This document shows, one piece after another, positions 32,956 to 42,316 of a stretch of DNA of 64,000 bases (position 1 is its first letter; each line of letters begins with the position of its first letter). Source of the stretch: Chitinophagaceae bacterium (GTDB lineage: Bacteria > Bacteroidota > Bacteroidia > Chitinophagales > Chitinophagaceae). The notes beneath the pieces are model-generated. The model saw only the letters and a list, made by a program, of their open reading frames with translations, was not told the DNA's origin and searched no databases. Location of the stretch: contig JAGFIS010000022.1 in assembly GCA_024103425.1 (NCBI GenBank), forward strand, positions 62,001 through 126,000. Reading direction: 5' to 3'. The position numbers and the translations under genes are program-made.

Positions 32956-34098
32956 GTGAAAAAAGGAACTAAGTATATCCATGCCGGAGCGCAGCCCGAC
33001 CCGGCAACGGGGGCGATTATGACTCCTATCTATCAGACATCCACTTATGTACAATCAGCCCCCGGAAAACATAAAGGTTATGAATACTCCAGGACACACA
33101 ACCCGACACGCAGTGCGTTGCAAGCGGCTTTGGCAGCAGCAGAGAACGGTAAGTATGCTTTGTGTTTCTCCAGCGGGATGGCAGCTACTGATTCCGTAGT
33201 AAAATTATTGAAACCCGGAGATGAATTGATTGCAGCAGCGGATATGTACGGCGGTACCTTTAGAATCTTCACGAAAGTGTTTGAGAAGTACGGTATTCAA
33301 TTCACCTTTTGCAATATGCAAGACCCGGCTGAACTTGAAAAGCTGATTACCGGTAAGACAAAGATGGTATGGACAGAAACGCCCACCAATCCGATGATGA
33401 CGGTGACTGATATCGCAGCAGTTGCAAAAATCTGCAAATCGAAAAACGTGTTGCTGGCAGTTGATAATACTTTTGCTTCGCCCTATCTGCAAAATCCGTT
33501 AGACCTCGGGGCCGATATCGTAGTACACTCGGCTACTAAATACATCGCAGGCCACTCCGATGTGGTGCATGGCTGTACGATTGTGAATGATGAACAACTC
33601 AACAATGACCTGGCTTTCATTCAGAACAGTTGTGGTGCTGTACCCGGGCCGCAAGACTGCTTCTTGGTATTGAGAGGACTGAAGACACTGCACGTCAGGA
33701 TGCAAAGGCATTGCGAGAACGGAGAGAAGATTGCCCACTGGCTGAGGAATAACGAGAAAGTGGATAAAGTGAACTGGTGCGGATTTGAAGACCACCCGAA
33801 CTATGAAGTCGCAAAAAGGCAGATGCATGGTTTTGGCGGAATGATGAGCTTCACCCTGAAAGATGACAGTATTGAGGCAGCCATGAAAGTGCTGTCTAAT
33901 ACAAAACTCTTTTCTCTGGCTGAAAGTCTCGGCGGGGTAGAGAGCCTGATAGGACATCCGGCTACCATGACACACGCAAGCATCCCCCGTGAGCAACGTT
34001 TGAAAAACGGACTAACAGATTCGCTCATTCGTCTGAGTGTGGGAATTGAAGATGCCGACGATCTGATTGAAGATTTGCGCCATGCTCTCAACACGTGA
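32956..34098 (+). CDS. PLP-dependent transsulfuration enzyme (cystathionine gamma-synthase/lyase)
   Basis: This 380-residue cytoplasmic enzyme acts on cystathionine or O-acylhomoserine in methionine and cysteine metabolism. Family motifs are MTPIYQTSTYVQ, YSRTHNPTRSALQAALAAAE, FSSGMAATDS (phosphate binding), DNTFASPYLQNP and VHSATKYIAGHSD with the Schiff-base lysine near residue 195. The start is a GTG, directly giving KKGTKYIHAG, the usual N-terminus. Synthase and lyase cannot be separated here by sequence alone. Its end overlaps the next gene by 17 bases. Confidence 0.9.
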   Translation: MKKGTKYIHAGAQPDPATGAIMTPIYQTSTYVQSAPGKHKGYEYSRTHNPTRSALQAALAAAENGKYALCFSSGMAATDSVVKLLKPGDELIAAADMYGGTFRIFTKVFEKYGIQFTFCNMQDPAELEKLITGKTKMVWTETPTNPMMTVTDIAAVAKICKSKNVLLAVDNTFASPYLQNPLDLGADIVVHSATKYIAGHSDVVHGCTIVNDEQLNNDLAFIQNSCGAVPGPQDCFLVLRGLKTLHVRMQRHCENGEKIAHWLRNNEKVDKVNWCGFEDHPNYEVAKRQMHGFGGMMSFTLKDDSIEAAMKVLSNTKLFSLAESLGGVESLIGHPATMTHASIPREQRLKNGLTDSLIRLSVGIEDADDLIEDLRHALNT

Positions 34099-34873
34099 TT
34101 TCGGTAAGCTGAAACAATTTCTCGACGAAAAGGTTGAAGAGTATAATGTGCCGGGCTTCATCGAAGATGATCCCATAAGTATTCCTCATCGTTTTACGGA
34201 GAAGCAGGATATTGAAATAGCTGCATTATTTGCTGCTGTCTTTGCCTGGGGTAACAGAAAGACGATTATTAAGAAGTGTACGGAATTGCTCGATTTGATG
34301 GATAATGCTCCGCATCAGTTTTGTTTAGATCATGCAGATACCGATTTGAAGCCATTAAGCAGGTTTGTTCATCGCACTTTCAACAGTGATGATCTGCTGT
34401 ATTTTATTGAATTCTTCAAGTACCATTATACACACAATGATTCGCTGGAATCAGCCTTCTTTAATAAGAAAGTTAAGAATGCAGAGGAACCTGTTGAAGC
34501 GGGCTTGAATCATTTTTACGATTACTTCTTCTCTCTTCCCTGGGTGTCTGAAAGGACGAGAAAGCACATCGCTGCTCCAAAAAGGAATTCAGCCTGTAAA
34601 CGTCTGAATATGTTTCTACGCTGGACGGTGCGTAATGACAAAAAAGGTGTTGATCTTGGTCTTTGGAAAAAGGTAAAACCCGCGGATTTAATCTGTCCAT
34701 TAGATGTTCATGTTTCGAGAGTCGCCCGGAGGATGGGATTGCTGGAACGAAAGCAAAACGACTGGAAAGCAGCGATGGAACTGACAACCAACCTGCGTTT
34801 GTTAGACCCCAAAGACCCCGTGAAATATGACTACGCGCTTTTCGGGTTGGGAGTGAATGAACGAAAAATCTGA
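34082..34873 (+). CDS. TIGR02757/DUF2400 family protein
   Basis: This 263-residue cytoplasmic protein is conserved in Bacteroidota and of unknown function. Recognisable segments are IPHRFTEKQDIEIAALFAAVFAWGNRKTI, SDDLLYFIEFF, KRLNMFLRWTVRND and CPLDVHVSRVARRMGLL, followed by PVKYDYALFGLGV. The region is helical and recalls HhH-GPD-like DNA glycosylase scaffolds, which is inference. I chose the ATG at 34082, which overlaps the preceding gene's end, over a TTG at 34067. Confidence 0.8.
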   Translation: MLSTRDFGKLKQFLDEKVEEYNVPGFIEDDPISIPHRFTEKQDIEIAALFAAVFAWGNRKTIIKKCTELLDLMDNAPHQFCLDHADTDLKPLSRFVHRTFNSDDLLYFIEFFKYHYTHNDSLESAFFNKKVKNAEEPVEAGLNHFYDYFFSLPWVSERTRKHIAAPKRNSACKRLNMFLRWTVRNDKKGVDLGLWKKVKPADLICPLDVHVSRVARRMGLLERKQNDWKAAMELTTNLRLLDPKDPVKYDYALFGLGVNERKI

Positions 34874-34915
34874 CTCAGGGATATTGTGATGAAGTGCTCC
34901 TCTTTGGAGAGTTGA

Positions 34916-36061
34916 TTATTTCGTACTCTTCTTCAAAAACTTCTCAGTCAAATATCTCCTTACGGGAATATCATAAAATTTAAAGCAAACGTAAGCAAGC
35001 GTAATGCTCCCCACGACTACTCCCGCGGCACCCCAGATAGATTCCATAAATGTCAGGTTATTGTTTTTTACCCAAGCATAATACAGGTAGATGAACGGAT
35101 AGTGCACCATATAGAGCGGATAGGAAAGGTCGCCTAAAAACTTTGAAGCAGCGGTTACTCTTTTACCCGGATTAGAATCTGAAGCACCGAGATATACCAA
35201 CAGCGGAAAGATGGCAATGATACAGATTGTTTCATAGAGTCCGTTCATCCAATATGCAGATTGTCCTCCCAAACGCGGGAAGAACATCAGGGTAACAAGG
35301 GCAATAGTACCGATCCAGAAAGAGCCCTTGACATTCGATGGTTTAAACACACGAAACATTAGCAATCCTGCCGAAAATGCAAACAGCAATCTGAAAATGC
35401 CACCTTCAAACTCCGAAGGTGTCAAAGCGTAACCGGCACTTACATCTCCGTAGGGTCCCCATATCGCAAAACGGGCCAGTCCGATACCGCCTGCTACGAC
35501 AATCAAAGCGAGAATTTTTGTAGGCAGTTTGCGCAGGAATAAGGCATAAAGAATATTTCCGATGTACTCAAAGAACAATGACCAGCTCGGGCCGTTCAAT
35601 GGAAACATCTCTGCAAGACCGCGAACTTCCATTCCCGGAGTAGCGGGAATCAATAGCGCACCAATAAGTATGGCAAATAACAGAGTGCTGATACTAACGG
35701 CTGATACATCATTCCACGAGTCCGTGGCCTGACTATAGAACAAGAGCCCCCCAATGATAGAACCCATCACCACCATTGGATGCAGGCGGATAAGCCTCCT
35801 TTTCAAAAAGTCTTTGATGCTCATTTTTCCCCAGCGGTCATCATACGCATATCCCACAACAAATCCCGAAAGGATGAAGAAAAAATCGACAGCCAGGTAT
35901 CCGTGAGGAACGGCATAATCCAAATGACTCGTTGCGAAGGCTTCAGAAATATGGAAGAGCACTACGATCAAGGCTGCAATGCCTCGAAGGCCGTTGAGTA
36001 TCTCAAATTGGGGTTTGGTATCGGCAAAAGCGGACCCTGAGATTCTTGTATTTAGCTTCAA
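34916..36061 (-). CDS. Acyltransferase 3 family membrane protein (OafA/YrhL-like)
   Basis: This 381-residue inner-membrane protein has about ten membrane segments and transfers acyl groups to extracytoplasmic sugars. The N-terminal motif EILNGLRGIAALIVVLFH carries the arginine and catalytic histidine of the family; YLAVDFFFILSGFVVGYAY follows, then FLKRRLIRLHPM. The C-terminal half contains LGDLSYPLYMVHYPFIYLY, also typical. There is no periplasmic SGNH domain. It converges on the TIGR02757 gene and could decorate surface glycans, though it is 20 kb from the polysaccharide locus. Confidence 0.85.
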   Translation of the reverse strand: MKLNTRISGSAFADTKPQFEILNGLRGIAALIVVLFHISEAFATSHLDYAVPHGYLAVDFFFILSGFVVGYAYDDRWGKMSIKDFLKRRLIRLHPMVVMGSIIGGLLFYSQATDSWNDVSAVSISTLLFAILIGALLIPATPGMEVRGLAEMFPLNGPSWSLFFEYIGNILYALFLRKLPTKILALIVVAGGIGLARFAIWGPYGDVSAGYALTPSEFEGGIFRLLFAFSAGLLMFRVFKPSNVKGSFWIGTIALVTLMFFPRLGGQSAYWMNGLYETICIIAIFPLLVYLGASDSNPGKRVTAASKFLGDLSYPLYMVHYPFIYLYYAWVKNNNLTFMESIWGAAGVVVGSITLAYVCFKFYDIPVRRYLTEKFLKKSTK

Positions 36062-36176
36062 AGGTTTTTCTTTTTGAGGTGTTGCTGATTCATTAATGAA
36101 GGCGTGAAAATAAGCGATTTTTATTATGGAGTACTGTTTTCATAAAAACTCGTTGTACTGCCCAACACTACTTTAT

Positions 36177-36184
36177 TACCTTTG
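36177..36184 (+). promoter_or_regulatory. Bacteroidota promoter of the TauE/SafE gene
   Basis: TACCTTTG is an exact -7 match, with TTG at 36153-36155 lying 21 bases upstream, inside the known 17-23 base spacing. The ATG at 36209 follows 24 bases later. Confidence 0.65.
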
Positions 36185-36208
36185 GCAGCATAACGAAGAA
36201 GATTTTGA

Positions 36209-37036
36209 ATGGATAGTATTGTCGTTTTAATAATCATAGGTTTTTTGATTGGTACCTTGGGTACAATGATAGGCGCCGGCGGAGGGTTCATTCTTGTGCC
36301 GTTTATGTTGCTGGCTTTTCCTTCTTTTTCAGCCGAAGTGATAACTGCGGTGTCGATAGCTGTCGTTGCAGCGAATGCCACATCGGGGTCTGCTGCCTAT
36401 GTCCGTTCAAAGAGGGTTGACTTCAAAGCGGGAATCATCTTCGCAGTATGTACAATTCCCGGCTCTATCCTGGGGGTTATTACAACTCAATACATCCCGA
36501 GGGGGGCATTTGATTTACTTTTTGGAGTCATTCTGATCGGCCTGGCTGTTTTTCTATTTTTCAGAGGAGGCAAGAGGAAATTGTCTGATAAGGATGTTGT
36601 ATCTCACAAGTCGTGGGTACGGCAGAAGATAGTAGATAATCACGGGGTGGAATATGATTTCTCTTATAACCTTCGGTTGGGTATGCTCATCAGTGTTGTT
36701 GTGGGTTATTTTTCTCCGCTTCTTGGTATCGGTGGAGGCATCATCCATGTTCCGGCCATGGTTCAGTGGCTGCATTTCCCCGTGCATATTGCTACTGCCA
36801 CTTCGCACTTTGTGCTGGCCATTATGGCTACAGTGAGTGTGATTGTCCATGCCATACATGGCGTTTATAATGATCCGGCAGTGTTGCGGATGACTATGTC
36901 CCTCATCGTTGGTGTGATTGCAGGCGCTCAATTAGGAGCCTATCTCTCCGGAAAAGTAAGAGGGAATTTTATCATCAAGGCGCTTGCAATCTCTTTAGGT
37001 CTCGTGGGAATCAGGATTCTGGTTTCCGGGCTGTAA
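36209..37036 (+). CDS. TauE/SafE family sulfite/anion exporter
   Basis: This 275-residue inner-membrane permease has about eight membrane segments in two related halves. The family repeats are visible: FLIGTLGTMIGAGGGFILVPFM at the N-terminus and VGYFSPLLGIGGGIIHVPAM in the second half, both with the glycine-rich turn typical of TauE/SafE. A charged cytoplasmic loop (RGGKRKLSDKDVVSHK) joins the halves. Substrates in the family include sulfite, sulfoacetate and other small organosulfur anions; none can be assigned here. It converges on the FUSC gene, with 3 bases between. Confidence 0.85.
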   Translation: MDSIVVLIIIGFLIGTLGTMIGAGGGFILVPFMLLAFPSFSAEVITAVSIAVVAANATSGSAAYVRSKRVDFKAGIIFAVCTIPGSILGVITTQYIPRGAFDLLFGVILIGLAVFLFFRGGKRKLSDKDVVSHKSWVRQKIVDNHGVEYDFSYNLRLGMLISVVVGYFSPLLGIGGGIIHVPAMVQWLHFPVHIATATSHFVLAIMATVSVIVHAIHGVYNDPAVLRMTMSLIVGVIAGAQLGAYLSGKVRGNFIIKALAISLGLVGIRILVSGL

Positions 37037-37039
37037 GAA

Positions 37040-39148
37040 TTAATTGTTAATCCTACTGCTCAGTCTGCGGATGTCCGAAGTTATTTTTCTGATGAATCTG
37101 AATGAACCGGAATCATTGTCCGAAGTCTCCTTATTTGCTCCCATCTGCTGGTGGGGCAGTGTGCCGTCAAAAGAGGATTCAAAGAATTGAATACTCGTGG
37201 CCATGTTTTCCAGAGATTTTTTTAAATCAGTTTGTGACGCGTGTGATGGAATGCGGCTCATGTCTTTCCATTCACTCAGAGCACTGGCAATGTTGGAACT
37301 GAGTACGTGATTGAGTACGACAAGTTCATACAGTTCTACCTTATGCTTCTGCTTGCTGTGTGGTTCGCTCTGCATTCTGTGGAGAGCAGCAGACAAGTTC
37401 GCCGTGGCGACGAATACTTCCTTCCGTTCCAGTTTATATTCCACCTGCGAATATTCCTGGCCGCAGACATGCTCTCTGAGCCTGAAGAGGTATCGCCGGT
37501 TAGCTTTCAGTACCCTTGTAAGATTTTGAATGATTGTCTGAGCTTCCCATCTCGGGAACAAAAAGCGTGTCCCTCCCCATGCCAAAACAGATGCAACAGC
37601 CGTGTCGACAGTACGTTCCCCTGCAATACTGATGATATCCAACCCGAGGAAATGAAAAAGTATCAGAACAAAAGGTGTGAGACAAATAACCATCGTTATA
37701 TAACTATACCGGATAAAGGTATAAGTCCCCAACATGAAGAGAGCCATTAAGGCAAACAATACTTTATCATCTTTAACGAGAAAGAGAATCAGTAACCCCA
37801 CAAGTGCACCGGCAATCGTTCCGAGCAGACGGTCTTTATTGCGTGCTTTGGTCAGGCTGTAAGCCGGCTTCATAATGATGATGATGGTCATGATAATCCA
37901 GTAGCTCTGGTCACCTCTGAAATAAAACTTTGATAGCAAATACCCTGCAACACAAGTGATGGCTACCCTGAGTGAGTGGCGGAAGGCTGATGAGTCGAGA
38001 CTCAGGTTATTTTTGAAAACAGCTAGACTGATTTTCTGATGGGCGACAAACCTCAGATATTCCTTCTCTGTCAGATTGTGTTTGAAGTTCTTTTTAGTGG
38101 CAGAGAAGTACAATCCCATGCGGTCGATATTCTCTCCGAGCGAGCGGATGTTGATCAGGATTTTTCTGAGCGTGAAATCTAAAGGCTTTCCGGTGGCAGT
38201 TTCTGTCTCTTGCTTTATCCTGTCTAATTCTGGGATCAGTTGCAGTTGCGGCGTGTAGGTAGTTTGCGAATGCAGGGCTTCTCCCATAAAGGCAATTTCA
38301 TTCGAGAGTGCTTTCAGTACGTTACTTATTTTGTTTAGGATGCCCGTATTGCCGTATTTGGTTCGCAGGTCTTTGTAAGCGTACCAGGTGGCCATGATCT
38401 GCTCGAATAAGTCAACCGATGCAGCGAAAGTCACAACCAGTTTGCGTCCCTCGTGAGTGGATTCTTTGAGAATCGACCGGTTTCTGAATAGCAGTTCCCT
38501 TACTTCGTTTTGCTGATCGCTCACAGCCGATTGCTTGTGAATCAGTCTTTCATATACCTCATCTACCTCATAGTGTTCATCATATAATTGAGATCTGATG
38601 TGCATATAAGCAGCTGTTTCAGAAATACATTCACCTAATGCGCGCTGTATCGGCCGAAAAGGAACAAGAATGTAAAACGCCATCGACATGGCCATGTACC
38701 AGGCACCACCTGCGGTAACAAACATCGTATCTGTCAGAATCTCACTCACGGGCTGTATTTCTGCCATTCTTAACGCCATTACCAACAGAGCAGCTGTTCC
38801 AACCGATGCTACACGGTTGCCATAGATATTGAACATAGAAAAGAAAAAAACGGAGAAGCCAATCCATAGCCCGAGACTTACGGCCGAATGATTCAGCAAT
38901 CCCGTTACCAGCGTGATCAGCCCGATCAGCAGAATACCGTGAAACATGCTGTTTCGCTTGTGTTTTACAGGCCCGGGTCCGTCGGTAATACTGATGGCTA
39001 ATGCACCGAGCGACATGGAAATCCCGTCATGCAGATTACCGGAAGAATGACCGAGAAGTGCAGGCAGAAGGATAGCTAGCGTTACTCTTATACCATCAGC
39101 CAAATGCTGGCTGAACAAGAAATATTTAATCCTTCCGGAAGATTCCAT
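37040..39148 (-). CDS. FUSC family inner-membrane protein (YccS/YhfK-like)
   Basis: This 702-residue protein has two blocks of membrane segments, residues about 15-165 and 390-540, each followed by a cytoplasmic helical domain. The first block contains GISMSLGALAISITDGPGPV, the second RVAITCVAGYLLSK and SYWIIMTIIIIMKPAYSLTKARNKDRLLGTIAGAL, which is the fusaric acid resistance-like (FUSC) pattern. The related proteins are putative aromatic-acid efflux components, but most are uncharacterised. It stands alone between two convergent or divergent neighbours. Confidence 0.85.
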   Translation of the reverse strand: MESSGRIKYFLFSQHLADGIRVTLAILLPALLGHSSGNLHDGISMSLGALAISITDGPGPVKHKRNSMFHGILLIGLITLVTGLLNHSAVSLGLWIGFSVFFFSMFNIYGNRVASVGTAALLVMALRMAEIQPVSEILTDTMFVTAGGAWYMAMSMAFYILVPFRPIQRALGECISETAAYMHIRSQLYDEHYEVDEVYERLIHKQSAVSDQQNEVRELLFRNRSILKESTHEGRKLVVTFAASVDLFEQIMATWYAYKDLRTKYGNTGILNKISNVLKALSNEIAFMGEALHSQTTYTPQLQLIPELDRIKQETETATGKPLDFTLRKILINIRSLGENIDRMGLYFSATKKNFKHNLTEKEYLRFVAHQKISLAVFKNNLSLDSSAFRHSLRVAITCVAGYLLSKFYFRGDQSYWIIMTIIIIMKPAYSLTKARNKDRLLGTIAGALVGLLILFLVKDDKVLFALMALFMLGTYTFIRYSYITMVICLTPFVLILFHFLGLDIISIAGERTVDTAVASVLAWGGTRFLFPRWEAQTIIQNLTRVLKANRRYLFRLREHVCGQEYSQVEYKLERKEVFVATANLSAALHRMQSEPHSKQKHKVELYELVVLNHVLSSNIASALSEWKDMSRIPSHASQTDLKKSLENMATSIQFFESSFDGTLPHQQMGANKETSDNDSGSFRFIRKITSDIRRLSSRINN

Positions 39149-39256
39149 AGTACCTGCAAAGAAATAGAAATAAAGATGAACTTTGCAGCGCGAAACAGTG
39201 TATATTTATTTACCAATATCGATAGATTCGCACTATTTATTCAGCAGCACATCAGT

Positions 39257-39264
39257 TAATTTTG
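39257..39264 (+). promoter_or_regulatory. Bacteroidota -7 element of korA
   Basis: TAATTTTG matches TAnnTTTG exactly. Its last three bases form the TTG that could otherwise be read as a start codon, so translation must begin at the ATG at 39274, about ten bases downstream. Confidence 0.65.
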
Positions 39265-39273
39265 CAACCGATT

Positions 39274-41109
39274 ATGAGTGAAAGGTTATTAAAGGAAGTT
39301 GTAATAAAATTCGCAGGCGACAGTGGCGACGGAATGCAGCTGACGGGTTCGCAGTTTACCAATAATACTGCCCTTTTGGGGATCGATCTTGCGACTTTCC
39401 CCGATTTTCCCGCCGAGATACGTGCCCCACAGGGCACACTGCCCGGAGTGAGTGGTTTCCAGTTACGTTTTTCGAGCGACAGAGTATATACTCCCGGAGA
39501 TCATTCTGATGTGTTGGTAGCGATGAACGCTGCCGCTTTGAAGACAAACCTGAAGTCGCTGAAACCGGGTGGAAAAATCATTGCCAATACCGATGGTTTT
39601 GACGCCAAGAATCTGAGGCTTGCAAAGTATGCCGACGGAGTCAACCCGTTGGAAGATGGCAGCCTGGATAAGTATGAGGTCATAAAAATGGATGTTACCA
39701 AGATAACCCGTGAAGCATTGAAAGACTCTTCGCTCGGTACTAAGGAAAGAGACCGCGCGAAAAATATGTTTGTGCTTGGCTTTCTGTATTGGATGTATAA
39801 CCGCAAGCCGGATAGTACCATTCAGTTCCTGAAAGAGAAGTTCAAGGGTAACCCTGATATTTTAGAGAGTAACCTGAAGGTTTTAATGGCAGGTTACCAC
39901 TATGGTGAGACGACTGAAACATTCACCATTCGTTATTCGGTAGCCAGGGCTAAGATGCCTCCGGGGAATTACAGGAATATTCAAGGCAATACAGCACTTG
40001 CATTAGGTCTTGTAGCGGCAGCTCAGAAGAGCGGGTTACAACTGTTTCTCGGTACATATCCCATCACTCCGGCGAGTGATATTCTTCACGAATTGAGCAA
40101 GCACAGGAACTTTGGAGTGAAGACATTCCAGGCAGAGGATGAAATTGCAGGCATCACTTCTGCGATCGGTGCTTCTTATGGTGGTGCTTTGGGTGTAACG
40201 ACAACCAGTGGTCCGGGTATGGCACTTAAGACAGAAGCCATGGGATTAGCGCTGATGCTCGAATTGCCTCTCGTGATTTGTGATGTTCAACGAGGAGGCC
40301 CTTCAACAGGTTTGCCGACGAAGACAGAACAGAGCGATTTGTTGCAGGCTTACTACGGCAGAAACGGAGAAAGTCCGATGCCGGTAATAGCCGCGCGCAC
40401 TCCAAGTGATTGTTTTTATGCAGCCTTTGAAGCAGTCCGTATCGCACTGCAACACGTGACTCCCGTCATCCTGCTGAGCGACGGTTACATTGCCAACGGA
40501 GCAGAACCATGGAAGTATCCGAAGAGCAGTGATCTTCCTGAAATAAAAGTGAATTTTCAAAAGCCTTCTGACGATGGTACTCCGTTCCAGCCTTATACGC
40601 GAGATGAAAAGCTGGTACGGCCGTGGGCAATCCCCGGAACGAAAGGATTGGAGCACCGTATCGGCGGACTGGAGAAAGAACATATCACCGGTAATGTTAG
40701 CTACGACCCCGAAAACCACGAGTTCATGGTGAAGCTTCGCCAGAAAAAGGTAGATCTGATCGCCGATTACATCCCCGAGCAGGAGATCGACAACGGTCCG
40801 GCGAAAGGTAAGGTGCTGGTACTCGGCTGGGGCAGCACGTACGGAGCCATTAAGAGCGCTGTTGCCGAACTGGCAGATGAAGGCCATGAAGTAGCCCACG
40901 CACACCTGCGCTATCTGCGCCCCTTCCCGCGCAATCTGGAGCAACTGCTGAGGAACTACGATCAGGTTCTGATTCCCGAATTGAATAACGGGCAGTTATC
41001 AAAAATCATCCGCAGTGAATTCCTGATAGACGCGAAGAGCCTTAATAAAATTAAAGGCCTGCCATTCACAAAGAATGAAATCCTGACAGCTGTGAAGGAG
41101 ATGCTGTAA
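39274..41109 (+). CDS. korA: 2-oxoacid:acceptor (ferredoxin) oxidoreductase, fused gamma-alpha subunit
   Basis: This subunit belongs to an enzyme that oxidatively decarboxylates 2-oxoacids, probably 2-oxoglutarate, to acyl-CoA with reduced ferredoxin. The 611-residue protein starts with the gamma domain ([16 protein letters not shown], then [18 protein letters not shown]). The alpha domain follows at about residue 230 ([74 protein letters not shown]). A C-terminal domain contains [14 protein letters not shown]. The order gamma-alpha is that of KorA in many aerobes. The thiamine-binding beta subunit (KorB), usually the next gene, is absent here: the neighbour is uppP on the other strand. Confidence 0.9.
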   Translation: MSERLLKEVVIKFAGDSGDGMQLTGSQFTNNTALLGIDLATFPDFPAEIRAPQGTLPGVSGFQLRFSSDRVYTPGDHSDVLVAMNAAALKTNLKSLKPGGKIIANTDGFDAKNLRLAKYADGVNPLEDGSLDKYEVIKMDVTKITREALKDSSLGTKERDRAKNMFVLGFLYWMYNRKPDSTIQFLKEKFKGNPDILESNLKVLMAGYHYGETTETFTIRYSVARAKMPPGNYRNIQGNTALALGLVAAAQKSGLQLFLGTYPITPASDILHELSKHRNFGVKTFQAEDEIAGITSAIGASYGGALGVTTTSGPGMALKTEAMGLALMLELPLVICDVQRGGPSTGLPTKTEQSDLLQAYYGRNGESPMPVIAARTPSDCFYAAFEAVRIALQHVTPVILLSDGYIANGAEPWKYPKSSDLPEIKVNFQKPSDDGTPFQPYTRDEKLVRPWAIPGTKGLEHRIGGLEKEHITGNVSYDPENHEFMVKLRQKKVDLIADYIPEQEIDNGPAKGKVLVLGWGSTYGAIKSAVAELADEGHEVAHAHLRYLRPFPRNLEQLLRNYDQVLIPELNNGQLSKIIRSEFLIDAKSLNKIKGLPFTKNEILTAVKEML

Positions 41110-41142
41110 GAGAGAGTAATTTCAAATTAACTGAACTAAAGA

Positions 41143-41177
41143 CGGTAGCTGACAATAATTGGCTTCCGGTAATTTTT
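41143..41177 (+). terminator. Weak hairpin terminator after korA
   Basis: CGGTAGC pairs with GCTTCCG (one mismatch) around a 12-base loop, followed by a short T-run (AATTTTTG). It lies 34 bases after the korA stop. The large loop and mismatch make this uncertain. Confidence 0.3.
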
Positions 41178-41190
41178 GTCCGCAAATATT

Positions 41191-41982
41191 TTAGTTGATA
41201 TACCCCGTCCAAATCATCACCAGCAGCACGATGCCTACTACAATTCTGTAGATTCCCCAGATGCGGAAACCGTGCTTTTTCAGGAAGTCGATGAAGAATT
41301 TAATAGCTGCTATAGCCACGATGAAGGACAGTACATTACCAACTACGAGCAGTTGAATATCATTGGATGTAAATCCGCCTGCAGATTTGTAGTACTTATA
41401 TAATTTGTAAACAGTTGCACCGAAGAGGGTGGGTACACCGAGGAAGAATGAAAATTCCGCTGCAGCACTTCTTGTCAATTTCTGTTGCATTCCTCCTATG
41501 ATGGAAGCTGCACTGCGGCTCATCCCGGGGATTAGAGCCAGGCATTGCCACAAGCCGATTTTAAGAGAACGCATAAATGAGACTTCTTTCTCATCAGCAA
41601 TTGTCGGGTGGTTGAAGAAGTTGTCGATGAAAACCAGAAAGATTCCACCCAAGAGCAAAGTAATAGCTACCGTGGTAGCACTCTCTAAGAGTTGATCAAT
41701 ATAGTCAGAAAACAGCAGCCCAAGGATAACTGCAGGTATCATTCCGATAATCAGTTTTAAATAAAACTTCCAGTTGGCAATATTGAGAAATTTCTTTCGA
41801 TACAGAACCACAACTGCAAGAATAGCACCGAGTTGTACAGCCACCGTGAAAGATGTTGTGAATTCATTTTCGGGAACTCCCAGTAATTTACCTGTAATAA
41901 TAATGTGTCCTGTAGAAGATACAGGCAAAAACTCGGTAAGGCCTTCTACGATAGCAATGATAATTGACTGGAAAAAAGTCAT
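41191..41982 (-). CDS. uppP: Undecaprenyl-diphosphatase
   Basis: This inner-membrane enzyme recycles undecaprenyl diphosphate to the monophosphate carrier used for peptidoglycan and surface polysaccharides. The 263-residue protein has about eight membrane segments, the acidic motif VEGLTEFLPVSSTGH near the N-terminus and PGMSRSAASIIGGM, the conserved arginine-serine loop. Length is typical for BacA/UppP. It is the third gene of ftsX-DUF3098-uppP, an order common in Bacteroidota; the truB gene that often follows is not present, as a korA gene converges here. Confidence 0.93.
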   Translation of the reverse strand: MTFFQSIIIAIVEGLTEFLPVSSTGHIIITGKLLGVPENEFTTSFTVAVQLGAILAVVVLYRKKFLNIANWKFYLKLIIGMIPAVILGLLFSDYIDQLLESATTVAITLLLGGIFLVFIDNFFNHPTIADEKEVSFMRSLKIGLWQCLALIPGMSRSAASIIGGMQQKLTRSAAAEFSFFLGVPTLFGATVYKLYKYYKSAGGFTSNDIQLLVVGNVLSFIVAIAAIKFFIDFLKKHGFRIWGIYRIVVGIVLLVMIWTGYIN

Positions 41983-42001
41983 GCAGCAGCCGGAGTAAAG
42001 A

Positions 42002-42277
42002 TTAGTTTTCTGATTTTTTCATGATGGCATATACTTCTACTATCAATCCTGCAACAATCAGTATCGGAGCAGCAGTAATACGCCAGAAACTGTAGATTGC
42101 ATCTTTATCAAAGACATTCGGGTCAGAACTGCGACCGCCAACCATCATAACCAGCCCTATGGCAATGAGCACCAGCCCGATGACCATCCATTTGTAGTTC
42201 TCTTTGTTAAAAAGAGAGAATCCTCTCGGTGTGTGGTGTGTCACTGTCTTCTTAGATGATTTTACTGTTTGTTTCAT
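42002..42277 (-). CDS. DUF3098 small membrane protein
   Basis: This 91-residue protein has two membrane segments (WMVIGLVLIAIGLVMMVGG and APILIVAGLIVEVYAIM) joined by a polar loop with SSDPNVFD, and a basic N-terminus. The DUF3098 family is known from Bacteroidota and sits between ftsX and uppP, as here. It may act in cell envelope assembly with these proteins, which is inference from position. Gaps are 39 bases to ftsX and 19 to uppP. Confidence 0.85.
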   Translation of the reverse strand: MKQTVKSSKKTVTHHTPRGFSLFNKENYKWMVIGLVLIAIGLVMMVGGRSSDPNVFDKDAIYSFWRITAAPILIVAGLIVEVYAIMKKSEN

Positions 42278-42316
42278 AATCAGAATGCAATGTTACAGAA
42301 ATATTTTCTCCTTGGT

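Noticed and set aside
40303..40944. 213-codon ORF on the strand opposite korA
   Set aside because: It mirrors korA codons, lacks a start region and motifs, and korA is a certain gene.
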